A stretch of 64,000 nt of DNA, from assembly GCA_019424695.1 (NCBI GenBank), contig JAHYZA010000001.1, forward strand, positions 62,001-126,000. Direction: 5' to 3'. The notes below the pieces were generated by a model that had not been told where the DNA came from, did not search any database, and saw only the letters and a list, made by a program, of their open reading frames with translations. Positions 1 through 9,459 of the stretch are shown here, in pieces. Position 1 is the first letter of the stretch; the number at the start of each line of letters is the position of its first letter. The translations under genes were made by a program, and so were the position numbers. Source of the stretch: Oscillospiraceae bacterium. GTDB taxonomy: Bacteria; Bacillota; Clostridia; Oscillospirales; Ruminococcaceae.

Positions 1-323
1 AGATTCTGGACCTTGGTGTCAAACTGGGGATCGTCCAGAAGAGCGGCGCCTGGTTCAACTACGGTGAGATGCGCCTGGGCCAGGGCCGTGACAATGCCAA
101 GCAGTTCCTGAAAGAACACCCGGAAGTGGCTGACGAAATCGAGAAGATCGTCCGTGCCAACGCCGACCGCCTGCTGGCCGCCGGCAAGAAGGGCACCGTC
201 AAGCCGCTGGACCCCAGTGAACTGGTCAAGCCCGTAGCGCCCGGCGAGGGCCCGGCCGCAGCTGCGCCGGCCGTCAAGACCACCGGCAGCGACGTGGACC
301 TGGACATCATGGTTGACGAATAA
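1..323 (+). CDS. recA: RecA recombinase, C-terminal part (5' end outside window)
   Basis: The frame is open from the first base and ends at TAA 321-323. It carries the end of the RecA core (residues such as ILDLGVKLGIVQKSGAWF and YGEMRLGQGRDNA), the C-terminal helical domain, and an Ala/Pro-rich linker with an acidic tail ending DLDIMVDE. RecA polymerises on single-stranded DNA, drives strand exchange and stimulates LexA self-cleavage; the acidic tail is known to temper DNA binding. The stop codon overlaps the recX start (TAATG), so the two are translationally coupled. Only about 107 residues are visible, so the ATPase motifs cannot be checked. Confidence 0.97.
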   Translation, partial: ILDLGVKLGIVQKSGAWFNYGEMRLGQGRDNAKQFLKEHPEVADEIEKIVRANADRLLAAGKKGTVKPLDPSELVKPVAPGEGPAAAAPAVKTTGSDVDLDIMVDE

Positions 324-943
324 TGCCGCGCCTGACCCAGATCAAGGAAACCAAAAAAGGGCGGCTCGCCCTGTTTCTGGACGGCGAGTTCGTCTTTTCT
401 CTAGACGAAGATACCTTTGCGGGGGCCAACCTGCACGAGGGCGACGACCTGGAACCCTGGCAGGTGGAGGAACTGCGCAAGCAGAGCGATACCCGCCGTG
501 CGCTGGACAAGGCGATGGACTACCTGTCGCTGCGGGACCACGCCGCGGGGGAACTCTACCAGAAACTCTGCCGCAAATTCGATGAACACAGTGCCGCCTA
601 TGCGGTAGCCCGGGCCGGGGAACTGGGGCTTTTGGACGATGCGGTCTTTGCCCGCCGCCGCGCCGCCGAGCTGCTGCGCAAGCGCAAGTCCCGGCGGGAG
701 ATCCTGCGGGACCTGGCGGCCAAGGGCATCGACCGGGACACCGCTGCCCAAGCGGTGGAAGCCCTGTACGACACCGGCGAGGACGGGGAAGACCCTGAGG
801 AAGCCGCCGCCCGCGCCCTGGTGGAGCGGCAGTACGCCGCCAAACTGGCCGCCGGAAAGCGCGACCAGGTGGCGGCAGCCCTGGCCCGCAGAGGGTTTTC
901 CCATGCCATCATCCGCGCCGTGCTGGCGGAGGATGAAGACTGA
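323..943 (+). CDS. recX: RecX regulatory protein
   Basis: 206 residues made of the repeated three-helix units typical of RecX, with Arg/Lys-rich helices (for example LLRKRKSRREILRDLAAKGI near residue 115). RecX binds RecA filaments and modulates their growth and ATPase. The ATG shares a base with the recA stop (TAATG), the classic recA-recX coupling, which lets translation of recX depend on recA. The N-terminal 50-60 residues form the beta-rich region seen in Clostridia RecX (ITQIKET-like start, here LTQIKET). Length is normal for long Firmicute RecX. No separate promoter was seen. Confidence 0.95.
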   Translation: MPRLTQIKETKKGRLALFLDGEFVFSLDEDTFAGANLHEGDDLEPWQVEELRKQSDTRRALDKAMDYLSLRDHAAGELYQKLCRKFDEHSAAYAVARAGELGLLDDAVFARRRAAELLRKRKSRREILRDLAAKGIDRDTAAQAVEALYDTGEDGEDPEEAAARALVERQYAAKLAAGKRDQVAAALARRGFSHAIIRAVLAEDED

Positions 944-1000
944 ACCGAACACGTCTGCCGCCTGGCAGACGCTTACAATCATTACCATAAGGACGTACCT

Positions 1001-2341
1001 ATGAATATTGCCATCATCTCTCTCGGCTGTCCCAAAAACCAGGTGGATGCCGATGTTTTCTGCCACGCCCTGATCAAGGAGGGCCACACCACGGTGGCCG
1101 ATCCGGCCGAAGCCGACGTCATCATCGTCAACACCTGCGGTTTCATCGAGTCCGCCAAGGCCGAAGCCATCGAGAACATCCTCATGGCCTGCCAGTACAA
1201 GCAGCAGAACCCCGATCTCAAGGTCATTGTCACCGGCTGCCTGGCCGAACGCTACAAGCAGCAGATCGTGCAGGAGATCCCCGAGGTGGACGCTGTGGTG
1301 GGCATCGGTTCCAACGCGGCGCTGCCGGCCATTGTGGCCCGGGTCTGTGCCGCCGGGGCCGGTCAGGTGGAAAGCTACGGCCCCAAGAGTGATATGCCCC
1401 TGGGCGGTGCCCGGGTGATTTCCACGCCGCGGCACTATGCCTACCTGAAAATCGCCGAGGGCTGCAACAACCGCTGCCACTACTGTGCCATTCCGCTGAT
1501 CCGCGGCCCGCTGCGCAGCCGTTCCATCGAGGACTGCGTGGCCGAAGCCCGCTGGCTGGCAGGGGAGGGCGTCCGGGAGCTGATCCTGGTGGCCCAGGAC
1601 CCCACCGCCTACGGCGAGGACTGGGGCAAGCCCGGCGCGGTCTGTGAATTGCTGGACCGCCTGCAGGAGATTGACGGCATCCGCTGGATTCGGATTCTTT
1701 ATGCCTACCCCGAACGCATCAGCGACGGATTCATTGCGGCGATGGTGCGCAACACCAAGGTAGTGCCCTACCTGGACTTGCCCATCCAGCACTGTGACGA
1801 CGCGGTGCTGAAAGCCATGAACCGCCGCGGCGGCCGTGCCGACATCGAGGATGCGGTCAACCGGCTGCGGGCGGCCATTCCCGGTATTACCCTGCGCACC
1901 ACCCTCATTGCGGGCTTCCCCGGGGAGACCGAGGAACAGTACGCCGAACTGTGCGACTTCGTCAAGGCGATGCGGTTTGACCGCCTGGGCTGTTTTGCCT
2001 ACTCCGCCGAGGAAAACACCGTGGCCGCCAGAATGGATGGCCAGCTGGATGAGGAAACCAAACAGCGCCGTGCGGACCACATCATGGAACTGCAGGCAGA
2101 AGTCAGCGCCGACCGGGAAAAGGAAAAGGTGGGCCAGACGCTGGAATGTATCTGCGACGGTGTGGATGAAGAGACCGGCATGTATCTGCTGCGCTCCAAG
2201 GCCGATTGTCCTGAAATCGACGGCAATGTGCTGACCCCGGCGGACACCCCGCTGGAGACCGGCGCTTTCTATAACGTGACCATCACCGACGCCGACACCT
2301 ATGACCTCTACGGCTATGCGGAAGAAAAACTGGAGGATTGA
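1001..2341 (+). CDS. rimO: Ribosomal protein S12 methylthiotransferase RimO
   Basis: 446-residue radical SAM methylthiotransferase that adds a methylthio group to the conserved aspartate of ribosomal protein S12. An N-terminal MTTase domain with three expected cysteines (SLGCPKNQVD, NTCGFI, TGCLAERY) binds one 4Fe-4S cluster. The radical SAM core has the CxxxCxxC motif at C155/C159/C162 (CNNRCHYC). A C-terminal TRAM-like region ends the protein. The SLGCPKN start and the DLPIQH motif favour RimO over MiaB. It lies 57 bases after recX and 3 bases before pgsA, so it is probably in one transcript with them. Confidence 0.96.
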   Translation: MNIAIISLGCPKNQVDADVFCHALIKEGHTTVADPAEADVIIVNTCGFIESAKAEAIENILMACQYKQQNPDLKVIVTGCLAERYKQQIVQEIPEVDAVVGIGSNAALPAIVARVCAAGAGQVESYGPKSDMPLGGARVISTPRHYAYLKIAEGCNNRCHYCAIPLIRGPLRSRSIEDCVAEARWLAGEGVRELILVAQDPTAYGEDWGKPGAVCELLDRLQEIDGIRWIRILYAYPERISDGFIAAMVRNTKVVPYLDLPIQHCDDAVLKAMNRRGGRADIEDAVNRLRAAIPGITLRTTLIAGFPGETEEQYAELCDFVKAMRFDRLGCFAYSAEENTVAARMDGQLDEETKQRRADHIMELQAEVSADREKEKVGQTLECICDGVDEETGMYLLRSKADCPEIDGNVLTPADTPLETGAFYNVTITDADTYDLYGYAEEKLED

Positions 2342-2344
2342 GTC

Positions 2345-2920
2345 ATGAATCTGCCCAATAAACTGACGCTTCTGCGTGTGATCCTGGTACCTGTGTTTAT
2401 GGTATTTGCCGCGTTCAGCAACTACGGCACGGCGGAATATAACAGCACGTTCATGCTGGTGGCGGGCATTGTGTTCGCCGTGGCCAGCATCACCGACTTC
2501 CTGGACGGCTACCTGGCCCGTAAATATCATCTGGTCACCGATTTCGGGAAGTTTATGGACCCTTTGGCCGACAAATGTCTGACCACGGCGGCGTTCGTGT
2601 ACATGGTGGTGGATGGAATCTGCTCCCCGGTGGTGCTGGCAGTCATCCTGTTCCGGGAATTCGCGGTGGCCGGCGTGCGGATGATCGCCGCCGAGTCCGG
2701 CACGGTCATTGCGGCCAATATGTGGGGCAAGGTCAAGACGGTGCTCCAGATGCTTACCATTCTGTTCTACTATTTTGCCGCGGCGCTGGGCGGCCCCACC
2801 GACGTAATGGCCGTGGGCATCATCACCCAGGTGCTGTGCTGGCTGGTAGCAGCCGCTACGGTGCTTTCCGGCGGCATCTACCTGTGGCAGAACCGCGCCT
2901 GCTTCCTGCAGGCCAAATAA
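2345..2920 (+). CDS. pgsA: CDP-diacylglycerol-glycerol-3-phosphate 3-phosphatidyltransferase
   Basis: 191-residue integral membrane CDP-alcohol phosphatidyltransferase making phosphatidylglycerol phosphate from CDP-diacylglycerol and glycerol 3-phosphate. The family signature D-G-x2-A-R-x8-G-x3-D-x3-D is visible (DGYLARKYHLVTDFGKFMD) near residues 59-77, with LPNKLTLLR at the N terminus and several hydrophobic helices. It starts 3 bases after rimO and ends 19 bases before the next gene. The rimO-pgsA pairing is common in Clostridia. Confidence 0.95.
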   Translation: MNLPNKLTLLRVILVPVFMVFAAFSNYGTAEYNSTFMLVAGIVFAVASITDFLDGYLARKYHLVTDFGKFMDPLADKCLTTAAFVYMVVDGICSPVVLAVILFREFAVAGVRMIAAESGTVIAANMWGKVKTVLQMLTILFYYFAAALGGPTDVMAVGIITQVLCWLVAAATVLSGGIYLWQNRACFLQAK

Positions 2921-2939
2921 TAAACGGGGGATTACTGCT

Positions 2940-4886
2940 TTGCCGAATTCTACACCCCGTGCAAAAGTACAGCAGTATTTTGCCAGAATGACCCGCCTGG
3001 AACGGGCCGTTCTGGCTTTGCTGTGTCTTTTTGCCGTAAAATTTCTCTTCAGCACGGCGGCGCGTTTGGTGCCGGTGCTGCAATCGGTGGATAGTCTGGG
3101 CAGCGGCCGCCACCCGGTGGATGTCTGGCTGTTGCTGCTCTGCTGTACCGCCGTGCTGGGAACGTTCTGTCTCTATCGCCGCGCCTTGCGCGCGGTGGGA
3201 ATGCGCCTGACCCGGTTCGACGGGGCAGTGCTGGTAATCTGCTGCGTGCTCAGCGCGGCATTCTACCTGCACGCCATGGTGGGACGCCAGAGCCTGTACC
3301 TTTGGGACAACGCCACCTACTATAACTTGCAGGTGCGTCTGGAATCCAACTTTGCCGACGGTGTGTTCATGGGCGTCGGGTCTACCATTTATAAGACCTG
3401 GTTCAACGACTATGCACCTTTTGTCATCAATATCCTGCTGGAACCCTTCTTCATGTTCACGGCGCGCACCGCCAATACCTTTGCCATCCTCTGCGGGCTG
3501 CTGATCCCATCGCTGGTCTATTTCAGTGCCCTGGTGTTGCTGGGGGTGCTGCGCCGTCAGCTGGCACCCCGGGCACCGCGTCTTTTCACGGCGCTGGGCA
3601 TGGCCTTTGTGCTGTTGATGCCGCTGCTGCATGTGGCACTCTATCGCGGCATGCCGGACCTGTTGGGAGTGGCCTTCGCCTTCATGCTCATGGCGCTGCT
3701 CACCGGGTACGACTTCGATGCCCCGGCCCCGGCACGGCTTGTCTGCCTGACGACCTTTACCGGTCTGCTGATTCTGACCCGCCGCAGCTATATGTTCACG
3801 GTGGTCACGATCTTTCTGTTTTACGGAATTCGTGTTCTCGCGCGGGCGCTGCGCGACCGCAACAGGGGAGCCCTGGTGCGGTTCGTGCAGTTTGCCATTG
3901 TGTCCGTCCTCTGCGTGGGACTGCCGCTGGCCCCCATGTTCTGGCGCATTGTCCGGGCCGATTACAGCGATCGGTATGCCACCTATCAAACCGGCGGATT
4001 CCTGTCGGAACTGGGCAATCAGCGGGTCTATCTCGGGTACTTTCTGCTGGTGGTACTGGTGATCGGCGTACTGTACGGACTGTATAAAAGCAAGACGAGA
4101 TTCCTTTCTGTATTGTCTATCGCGGGCGCGGTCGTGACGGTACTGCTGGTGACCCGGGTGCAGAACATGGATGACCACCAGTCATTGGCCGTCGCACCGT
4201 TCTATCTGCTGGGATTTTTCCTCTGTGCGCTGGGTGTGACCAATCTGCCGCACCGGCTGCTGCGGGCCGTACCGACTGCGGTGCTGGGGGGCATGTGCGT
4301 GCTCAATTTTGGAGCCTGCAGCCAGCTGTTGCCGCCGCTGTTTTTCCCCACCGAGGTGTACAGTGGCCTGTACTTCTATATGGACAATGTCCGGGAGGAT
4401 ATGGAGGGGATCGGACAGGTCAATGACTGGCTGCGGGAAAACTGCAGCGGGGAAAATTCCGCCTATATGATCTGTCACGGGGTCGTGTACAGTGCCGACG
4501 TGTTCCGCGCGGCCGCCCTGCCGGATGAGAGCATCCGCACGATTCTGGCCTACGGTGCGGTGAACCCCGGCAACGACGCTTTCCCCAAGGAGCTGTTCAC
4601 AGCCCAGGCGGTGCTCACCTGCACGCCCTTTGATCCCAGCAACCATACCGAGAAGATCAACAATGCCTTCCTGGAAAACCAGGAAAAATATCAGCCTTTC
4701 GAGGTGGCCGCTACCTTTGATATGGGCAACGGCTATGCCATCACGGCCTACCGCCGCATCAAGGCGCCCACCATGGAGGAGCTGGACACCTACCGCCGCT
4801 GGCTGGCCGAGGAGGATGCCCAGTTCCCCTACAATTTCAGCGCGGTGTGGGATCAGCTGGAAACGGAGTTTGCAAATAACGGCTGA
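2940..4886 (+). CDS. Multi-pass membrane protein, probable GT-C fold glycosyltransferase
   Basis: About 648 residues with roughly a dozen hydrophobic segments over residues 20-500 and a soluble C-terminal domain of about 150 residues. An acidic/aromatic loop after an early helix (YLWDNATYYN, near residue 120) resembles the first extracellular loop of GT-C glycosyltransferases, which use polyprenyl-phosphate sugars outside the membrane. The start is TTG at 2940 with a G-rich Shine-Dalgarno 11 bases upstream; an ATG at 2988 is the alternative. It follows pgsA by 19 bases. Donor and acceptor are unknown, and the family assignment is inferred from topology and this one loop. Confidence 0.7.
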   Translation: MPNSTPRAKVQQYFARMTRLERAVLALLCLFAVKFLFSTAARLVPVLQSVDSLGSGRHPVDVWLLLLCCTAVLGTFCLYRRALRAVGMRLTRFDGAVLVICCVLSAAFYLHAMVGRQSLYLWDNATYYNLQVRLESNFADGVFMGVGSTIYKTWFNDYAPFVINILLEPFFMFTARTANTFAILCGLLIPSLVYFSALVLLGVLRRQLAPRAPRLFTALGMAFVLLMPLLHVALYRGMPDLLGVAFAFMLMALLTGYDFDAPAPARLVCLTTFTGLLILTRRSYMFTVVTIFLFYGIRVLARALRDRNRGALVRFVQFAIVSVLCVGLPLAPMFWRIVRADYSDRYATYQTGGFLSELGNQRVYLGYFLLVVLVIGVLYGLYKSKTRFLSVLSIAGAVVTVLLVTRVQNMDDHQSLAVAPFYLLGFFLCALGVTNLPHRLLRAVPTAVLGGMCVLNFGACSQLLPPLFFPTEVYSGLYFYMDNVREDMEGIGQVNDWLRENCSGENSAYMICHGVVYSADVFRAAALPDESIRTILAYGAVNPGNDAFPKELFTAQAVLTCTPFDPSNHTEKINNAFLENQEKYQPFEVAATFDMGNGYAITAYRRIKAPTMEELDTYRRWLAEEDAQFPYNFSAVWDQLETEFANNG

Positions 4887-4963
4887 AGGCTTGCAACGGC
4901 GCCCTGCGGCGGCTATAATAGTAACCATCGGAGACCATTGAATTGGGAAAGGATTGTGCCACC

Positions 4964-6358
4964 ATGCAGATTTTTAACACCATGACCCGCCAGAAGGAGG
5001 AATTCGTTCCGCAGAAAGCGGGCGAATACCGCATCTATGTCTGCGGCCCGACGGTCTATAACTATATCCACATCGGCAATGCACGCCCGATGATCGTGTT
5101 CGACACCCTGCGCCGGTATCTCGAATACTGCGGCAATAAGGTCTACTATGTTTCCAACATCACCGATATTGACGACAAGCTGATCCAGAAAGGTCAGCAG
5201 GAGGGCATCTCGATGCAGGAGGTAGCCCGCAAGTTTGAGGCGGAGTACATCAAGGACTCCCAGGGGCTGAACGTGGAGGAACCCACCGTGCGTCCCCGCG
5301 CCACCGAGCATATCGGCGAGATCATCAAGATCGTCAAGGATCTGGTGGATTCCGGCCACGCCTATGTGGCCCGCAACGGCGACGTGTATTTCCGCGTCAA
5401 GTCCGATGATGGCTACGGCAAGCTGAGCCACCTGAATCTCGACGATCTGGAGAGCGGCAACCGCACGCTGCGCAGCCAGATGGATGATGATCTGAAGGAG
5501 GACCCTGCGGATTTTGCGGTCTGGAAAGCGGCCAAGCCCGGCGAACCCTACTGGGAGAGCCCCTGGGGCCACGGCCGTCCGGGCTGGCATATCGAGTGCA
5601 GCGCCATGGCCCGCAAGCATTTGGGCAAGACCATCGATCTGCATGCCGGCGGTCAGGACCTGATCTTCCCCCATCATGAGAACGAGATCGCCCAGAGTGA
5701 GTGCGCCAACGGCTGCACCTTCAGCCGGTACTGGATGCACAACGGATTTTTGAACATCAACAACGAGAAGATGTCCAAGAGCGCGGGCAACTTTTTCACG
5801 GTGCGGGAAATTGCCGAAAAGTACGGCTATGAGCCCATCCGTTACTTCATGCTGACGGCGGGTTACCGCATGCCGCTGAACTATACGGTGGACCTCATCG
5901 AGAGCTGCAAGAACAGCCTGGAGCGCCTGTACACCTGCCGCGACAACCTGGACTTTGCCATCGAGCATGCCCACGGCACCGACACGGCGCTGGCTGCCAA
6001 GTGCGAGGAAGCGCGTACCAAGTTCAAGACCGCGATGGACGATGACCTGAATACCCCCGATGCCCTGGCGGCGGTGTTTGATTTTGTCAAGGACATCAAC
6101 ACGCTGTCCGATGCCTCCGACAAAGCGACGCTGGAACTGGCCGCCAAGACCTTTGACGAGCTGACCGGCGTGCTGGGTCTGCTCTACAACCGCAAAAAGG
6201 ATGAAGTCCCGGCCGAGGTGACCGCGCTTGTACAGGAGCGTGCCGCTGCCAAGAAAGCCAAGGACTGGGCCAAAGCGGATGCCATCCGTGCACAGCTCAC
6301 CGAGATGGGCTGGAGCGTGACCGACACCGCCCAGGGCCCCAAGATCGCGAAACTGTAA
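4964..6358 (+). CDS. cysS: Cysteinyl-tRNA synthetase
   Basis: 464-residue class I aminoacyl-tRNA synthetase charging tRNA-Cys. It shows YVCGPTVYNYIHIGNARP (HIGH motif with the zinc-binding Cys), HIECSAMA, and the KMSKS loop (EKMSKSAGNF), followed by the helical anticodon-binding domain. The zinc ligands (C near residue 30, C in HIECS, HH in FPHHENE) are all present. I take ATG 4964 as the start because GGAAAGG sits 11 bases before it; the upstream in-frame TTG at 4943 would add seven residues with no better ribosome site. A strong terminator follows. Confidence 0.96.
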   Translation: MQIFNTMTRQKEEFVPQKAGEYRIYVCGPTVYNYIHIGNARPMIVFDTLRRYLEYCGNKVYYVSNITDIDDKLIQKGQQEGISMQEVARKFEAEYIKDSQGLNVEEPTVRPRATEHIGEIIKIVKDLVDSGHAYVARNGDVYFRVKSDDGYGKLSHLNLDDLESGNRTLRSQMDDDLKEDPADFAVWKAAKPGEPYWESPWGHGRPGWHIECSAMARKHLGKTIDLHAGGQDLIFPHHENEIAQSECANGCTFSRYWMHNGFLNINNEKMSKSAGNFFTVREIAEKYGYEPIRYFMLTAGYRMPLNYTVDLIESCKNSLERLYTCRDNLDFAIEHAHGTDTALAAKCEEARTKFKTAMDDDLNTPDALAAVFDFVKDINTLSDASDKATLELAAKTFDELTGVLGLLYNRKKDEVPAEVTALVQERAAAKKAKDWAKADAIRAQLTEMGWSVTDTAQGPKIAKL

Positions 6359-6367
6359 AAAGACAAC

Positions 6368-6436
6368 GCAGGGGCATGCCTGCGTGCCCGCCTGTGGGTA
6401 AGACGGCGGAAGCACGCGGGCCTGCCCCGCTTTTTT
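6368..6436 (+). terminator. Large rho-independent terminator after cysS
   Basis: Imperfect long stem (arms 6368-6387 and 6412-6430, with an inner CCGCC/GGCGG stem at 6388-6392 and 6405-6409) followed by six T at 6431-6436. The next gene starts a few bases later, so the hairpin also occupies that gene's leader. Confidence 0.8.
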
Positions 6437-6443
6437 GAGACAA

Positions 6444-9389
6444 ATGATGACACAGAAACGACAATCGACACCCCGGGCACTTTGGATGATCCTGGGCACT
6501 GCGCTGCTGCTGCGGCTGGTGCTGGCCCTGGTGACCGAGGGGTACCCCTATGACATGAGCTGCTTTGTGGCCTGGGGGGACAAGCTGGCTGCCCAGGGCC
6601 CGGCGGCCTTTTACAGCGAGGGCTATTTTGCCGACTACCCACCCGGCTACCTTTTTGTGCTGGGGCTGGTGGGACTGATTCGCGGGGTGTTTTCCATCCC
6701 GTACGAGTCGCCGCTGACCTATCTGCTGCTGGCGTTTGTGCCCAGCCTCTGCGATTGCGGGGCGGCATGGCTGGTCTGGCATGTGGGGGTGGACCTGCGC
6801 CCTGGCAGCCGCATTCCGCTGCTGCTGGCCGCTTTCACCGCCTTCAACCCGCTGATGCTGTTTGATACCGGCATCTGGAAACAGATCGACGGCGCGTTCG
6901 CCCTGCCGCTGCTGGGCTGCTTCTGGCTGCTGGAACGGCGGAGCTATCTGCCCGCGGCGTTCTGGTATGGGGTGGCGCTGGCCATCAAACCCCAGGCGCT
7001 GCTGTTTGGCCCGGTGCTGGCCGCCTGTTTTCTGGCCGCCATCGTACAGGAGGAAAACCGCTTCCGTGCCTTTGGGCGTTGCTTCGGCGGCGCCGCGGTG
7101 GCGCTGGTGCCTCCGCTGGTGGCGGGCATTCCGTTTTACGGTATAAAGGCGCTGGTTCCCTCTTTGCTGGAAAAATATGTGGGCACCATGTCCGGCTATC
7201 CCTATGCTTCCATCAATGCGTTCAACTGGCTTGCGGCGCTGGGGGGCAACTGGAAACCGCTGGAAGACCTTGCACCGTTGGGAATCACCTGGCACACCCT
7301 GGGCTGGTTCCTGATTCTGGCGGTCACGGGCGGACTGGTGTTCTTTGCGGTGCGCAGTGTGCGCGGCGGCCATTTTTCGCCGCTGCTGCTGGCGGCTTAT
7401 TATGGGCTGGGCGTGTTCACCTTCGGCCACTGCATGCACGAACGGTATATGGTGCCCGGGGTGCTGCTGGCCCTGCTGGCGGCGGCCCGCTGGGATGACA
7501 TCCGGCTTTACGCGGCAGGCTTTGGCCTGTCGCTGACCGGATTCATCAACCTGGCGACCGTGTATTCCCTGGCCGGTACCGAGGATGAATGGCTGAGCAG
7601 TGCCACCAGTTCCACGGTGGCGGTGCTGGCTGGCCTGGCGGAAACCGTCTGCTTTGTGCTGCTGCTGTTTGCTGTGTGGGACATTGCCCTGCATGGTCAT
7701 GGGCTGGCCTTGCCGGAACGTGCCCTGCCCGAGGACCTCATCCCGACAGCGCAGCCCCGCTGGCTGCGGTGGGAGGGCCTGGCAATGCTGGGCCTTACGC
7801 TGGCCACAGCGGTGGTGAGCTTCGGTTATCTCGGCGATACCACCGCTCCCCAGAACCCGCTGGACGCCACCGACACGGTGCTCTCCGAGACCGTTACGGT
7901 GGAGAACACCGCGGTGGATCTGTGGGTCTATCCGGGTGTTTCCTTTGGCGGCAGCCTGACCGTGAGCGATGGCCAGGGGAATGTGCTGCTGGAACAGGAA
8001 CTGGGCTACAGCACCTGTTTCAGCTGGAGCGAAAATCGCTTGCCGGTCTCAGCCGGGCAGACGCTGACCGTCACGATAGAGAACGCTCAGATGTTTGAGT
8101 TGGCCTTCCGGGACGGGGACGGCAACCTGGTGCCGGTCACCGGCGGTGGGGCTTTGTTCGACGAACAGACCCAGGTGCCGGACGCCATCAGCCAGCTCAA
8201 CAGCATGTATTTCGACGAGATCTACCACGGCCGCACCGGCTATGAGCAGCTGCATAAGATGCCGGTGTACGAAACGACCCATCCGCCGCTGGGCAAAGAC
8301 CTGATCATGATCGGGATTGCGCTCTTCGGTATGACCGGTTTCGGCTGGCGTTTTTCGGGCACGCTGTTCGGCGTGCTGCTGGTGCCGCTGGCCTGGTGTT
8401 TTGTACGCCGCCTGACCCGCAAACGCTGGATCGGTGCGCTGGCAGGTGTGCTGCTGTCCCTCGACTTCATGCGGTTTGTGCAGAGCCGCATCGCGACGAT
8501 CGATATTTACGGTACCTTCTTTATTCTGCTGGGTGCTTACTTCATGCTGTGGTATTGCCAGAGCGTGCTGCAAAAGGGGGTGGGCGGTTCGCTGTTGCCC
8601 ATGGCCCTGGGCGGTGTGGCGTTCGGGCTGGGATGCGCGGCCAAATGGACCGGTATTTACGCCGGTGCGGGGCTGGCGGTTCTCTATCTGGGCGTACTGT
8701 ATGCCCGCTGGCGCCAGAAACAGCCCGGCTTCTGGCGGGAATTCCGCATGGCAGCGGCGGGCGGGGTGCTGTTCTATGTGCTGCTGCCGTTGTGCATTTA
8801 TATTGCGTCCTATCTGCCGTACTGGTGGCGGGATGCCAGCTTCAATCTCGCCGACTGGTGGCAGTGCCAGGTCTCGATGTACGAGTACCACGCCAATCTG
8901 GAAGCCACCCATCCGTTTGAGAGCCGCTGGTATACCTGGCTGCTGGGCCTGCGCCCGGTCTGGTACTACCAGAATACCCATCTGGCCGAGGGGCTCAAAG
9001 CCAGTATCGCAGGATTGGGCGGCCCGGTCATCTGGCTGGCGGGCCTCGGCAGTCTGGTGGCGCTGCTGTGGCACCAGGTCAGCAACCGGGGCAGCCGCGC
9101 CGGTGCCGGCGTGCTGATCCTCTACGGCACCCAGCTGATTCCCTGGATGCTCGTGACCCGGTGCACCTTCCTGTACCACTATTTCCCCAGTTCCATGTTC
9201 TGCCTGGCGGCCATTGCGCTGGTGCTCTCGCACATCCGCAGGGAGGAGTTGGCCCGGCGCATCGGTGTGGGGCTGTGTGTGGCCTCGCTGGTTCTGTTCG
9301 TTTGCTACTATCCGGCGTTGTCCGGCCTGCCGATTCCCGCCTGGTGGGCCGAAGCACTGGAATGTCTGCCCAGTTTCGGCTTCTATTAA
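6444..9389 (+). CDS. Double-module membrane glycosyltransferase (GT-C module fused to PMT/GT39-like module)
   Basis: 981 residues with two hydrophobic modules. Residues about 10-450 look like a bacterial GT-C mannosyltransferase (YPYDMSCFVAWGDKL near the N terminus, then DYPPGYLF). Then comes a beta-rich insert of about 130 residues. The last 430 residues resemble the dolichyl-phosphate-mannose-protein mannosyltransferase family (YFDEIYHGRTGYE, THPPLGKDLI). Both halves carry the acidic first-loop motif expected for catalysis. The protein probably transfers polyprenyl-linked sugars outside the membrane; substrates are unknown. There is no clear Shine-Dalgarno: ATG 6444 or 6447 is likeliest, TTG 6435 lies inside the terminator T-run. 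Some relatives are annotated phospholipid carrier-dependent glycosyltransferase. Confidence 0.8.
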   Translation: MMTQKRQSTPRALWMILGTALLLRLVLALVTEGYPYDMSCFVAWGDKLAAQGPAAFYSEGYFADYPPGYLFVLGLVGLIRGVFSIPYESPLTYLLLAFVPSLCDCGAAWLVWHVGVDLRPGSRIPLLLAAFTAFNPLMLFDTGIWKQIDGAFALPLLGCFWLLERRSYLPAAFWYGVALAIKPQALLFGPVLAACFLAAIVQEENRFRAFGRCFGGAAVALVPPLVAGIPFYGIKALVPSLLEKYVGTMSGYPYASINAFNWLAALGGNWKPLEDLAPLGITWHTLGWFLILAVTGGLVFFAVRSVRGGHFSPLLLAAYYGLGVFTFGHCMHERYMVPGVLLALLAAARWDDIRLYAAGFGLSLTGFINLATVYSLAGTEDEWLSSATSSTVAVLAGLAETVCFVLLLFAVWDIALHGHGLALPERALPEDLIPTAQPRWLRWEGLAMLGLTLATAVVSFGYLGDTTAPQNPLDATDTVLSETVTVENTAVDLWVYPGVSFGGSLTVSDGQGNVLLEQELGYSTCFSWSENRLPVSAGQTLTVTIENAQMFELAFRDGDGNLVPVTGGGALFDEQTQVPDAISQLNSMYFDEIYHGRTGYEQLHKMPVYETTHPPLGKDLIMIGIALFGMTGFGWRFSGTLFGVLLVPLAWCFVRRLTRKRWIGALAGVLLSLDFMRFVQSRIATIDIYGTFFILLGAYFMLWYCQSVLQKGVGGSLLPMALGGVAFGLGCAAKWTGIYAGAGLAVLYLGVLYARWRQKQPGFWREFRMAAAGGVLFYVLLPLCIYIASYLPYWWRDASFNLADWWQCQVSMYEYHANLEATHPFESRWYTWLLGLRPVWYYQNTHLAEGLKASIAGLGGPVIWLAGLGSLVALLWHQVSNRGSRAGAGVLILYGTQLIPWMLVTRCTFLYHYFPSSMFCLAAIALVLSHIRREELARRIGVGLCVASLVLFVCYYPALSGLPIPAWWAEALECLPSFGFY

Positions 9390-9397
9390 GGGATAAC

Positions 9398-9444
9398 AAA
9401 AAAGACCCTCGCAGGGGAGTTCAAGCCCTGCGGGGGTCTCTTTT
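9398..9444. terminator. Bidirectional terminator between convergent genes
   Basis: GACCCTCGCAGGG (9404-9416) pairs with CCCTGCGGGGGTC (9426-9438). A-run on the left and TTTT at 9441-9444 on the right, so it can end both the plus-strand glycosyltransferase and the minus-strand phosphofructokinase transcripts. Confidence 0.85.
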
Positions 9445-9459
9445 GTTGCCTGGCGTTAC

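Noticed and set aside
401..3055. Long minus-strand open frame (884 codons) opposite recX, rimO and pgsA
   Set aside because: It is the shadow of three clear plus-strand genes; its protein is low-complexity His/Gly/Gln-rich without domains, as expected from G+C-rich codon bias.
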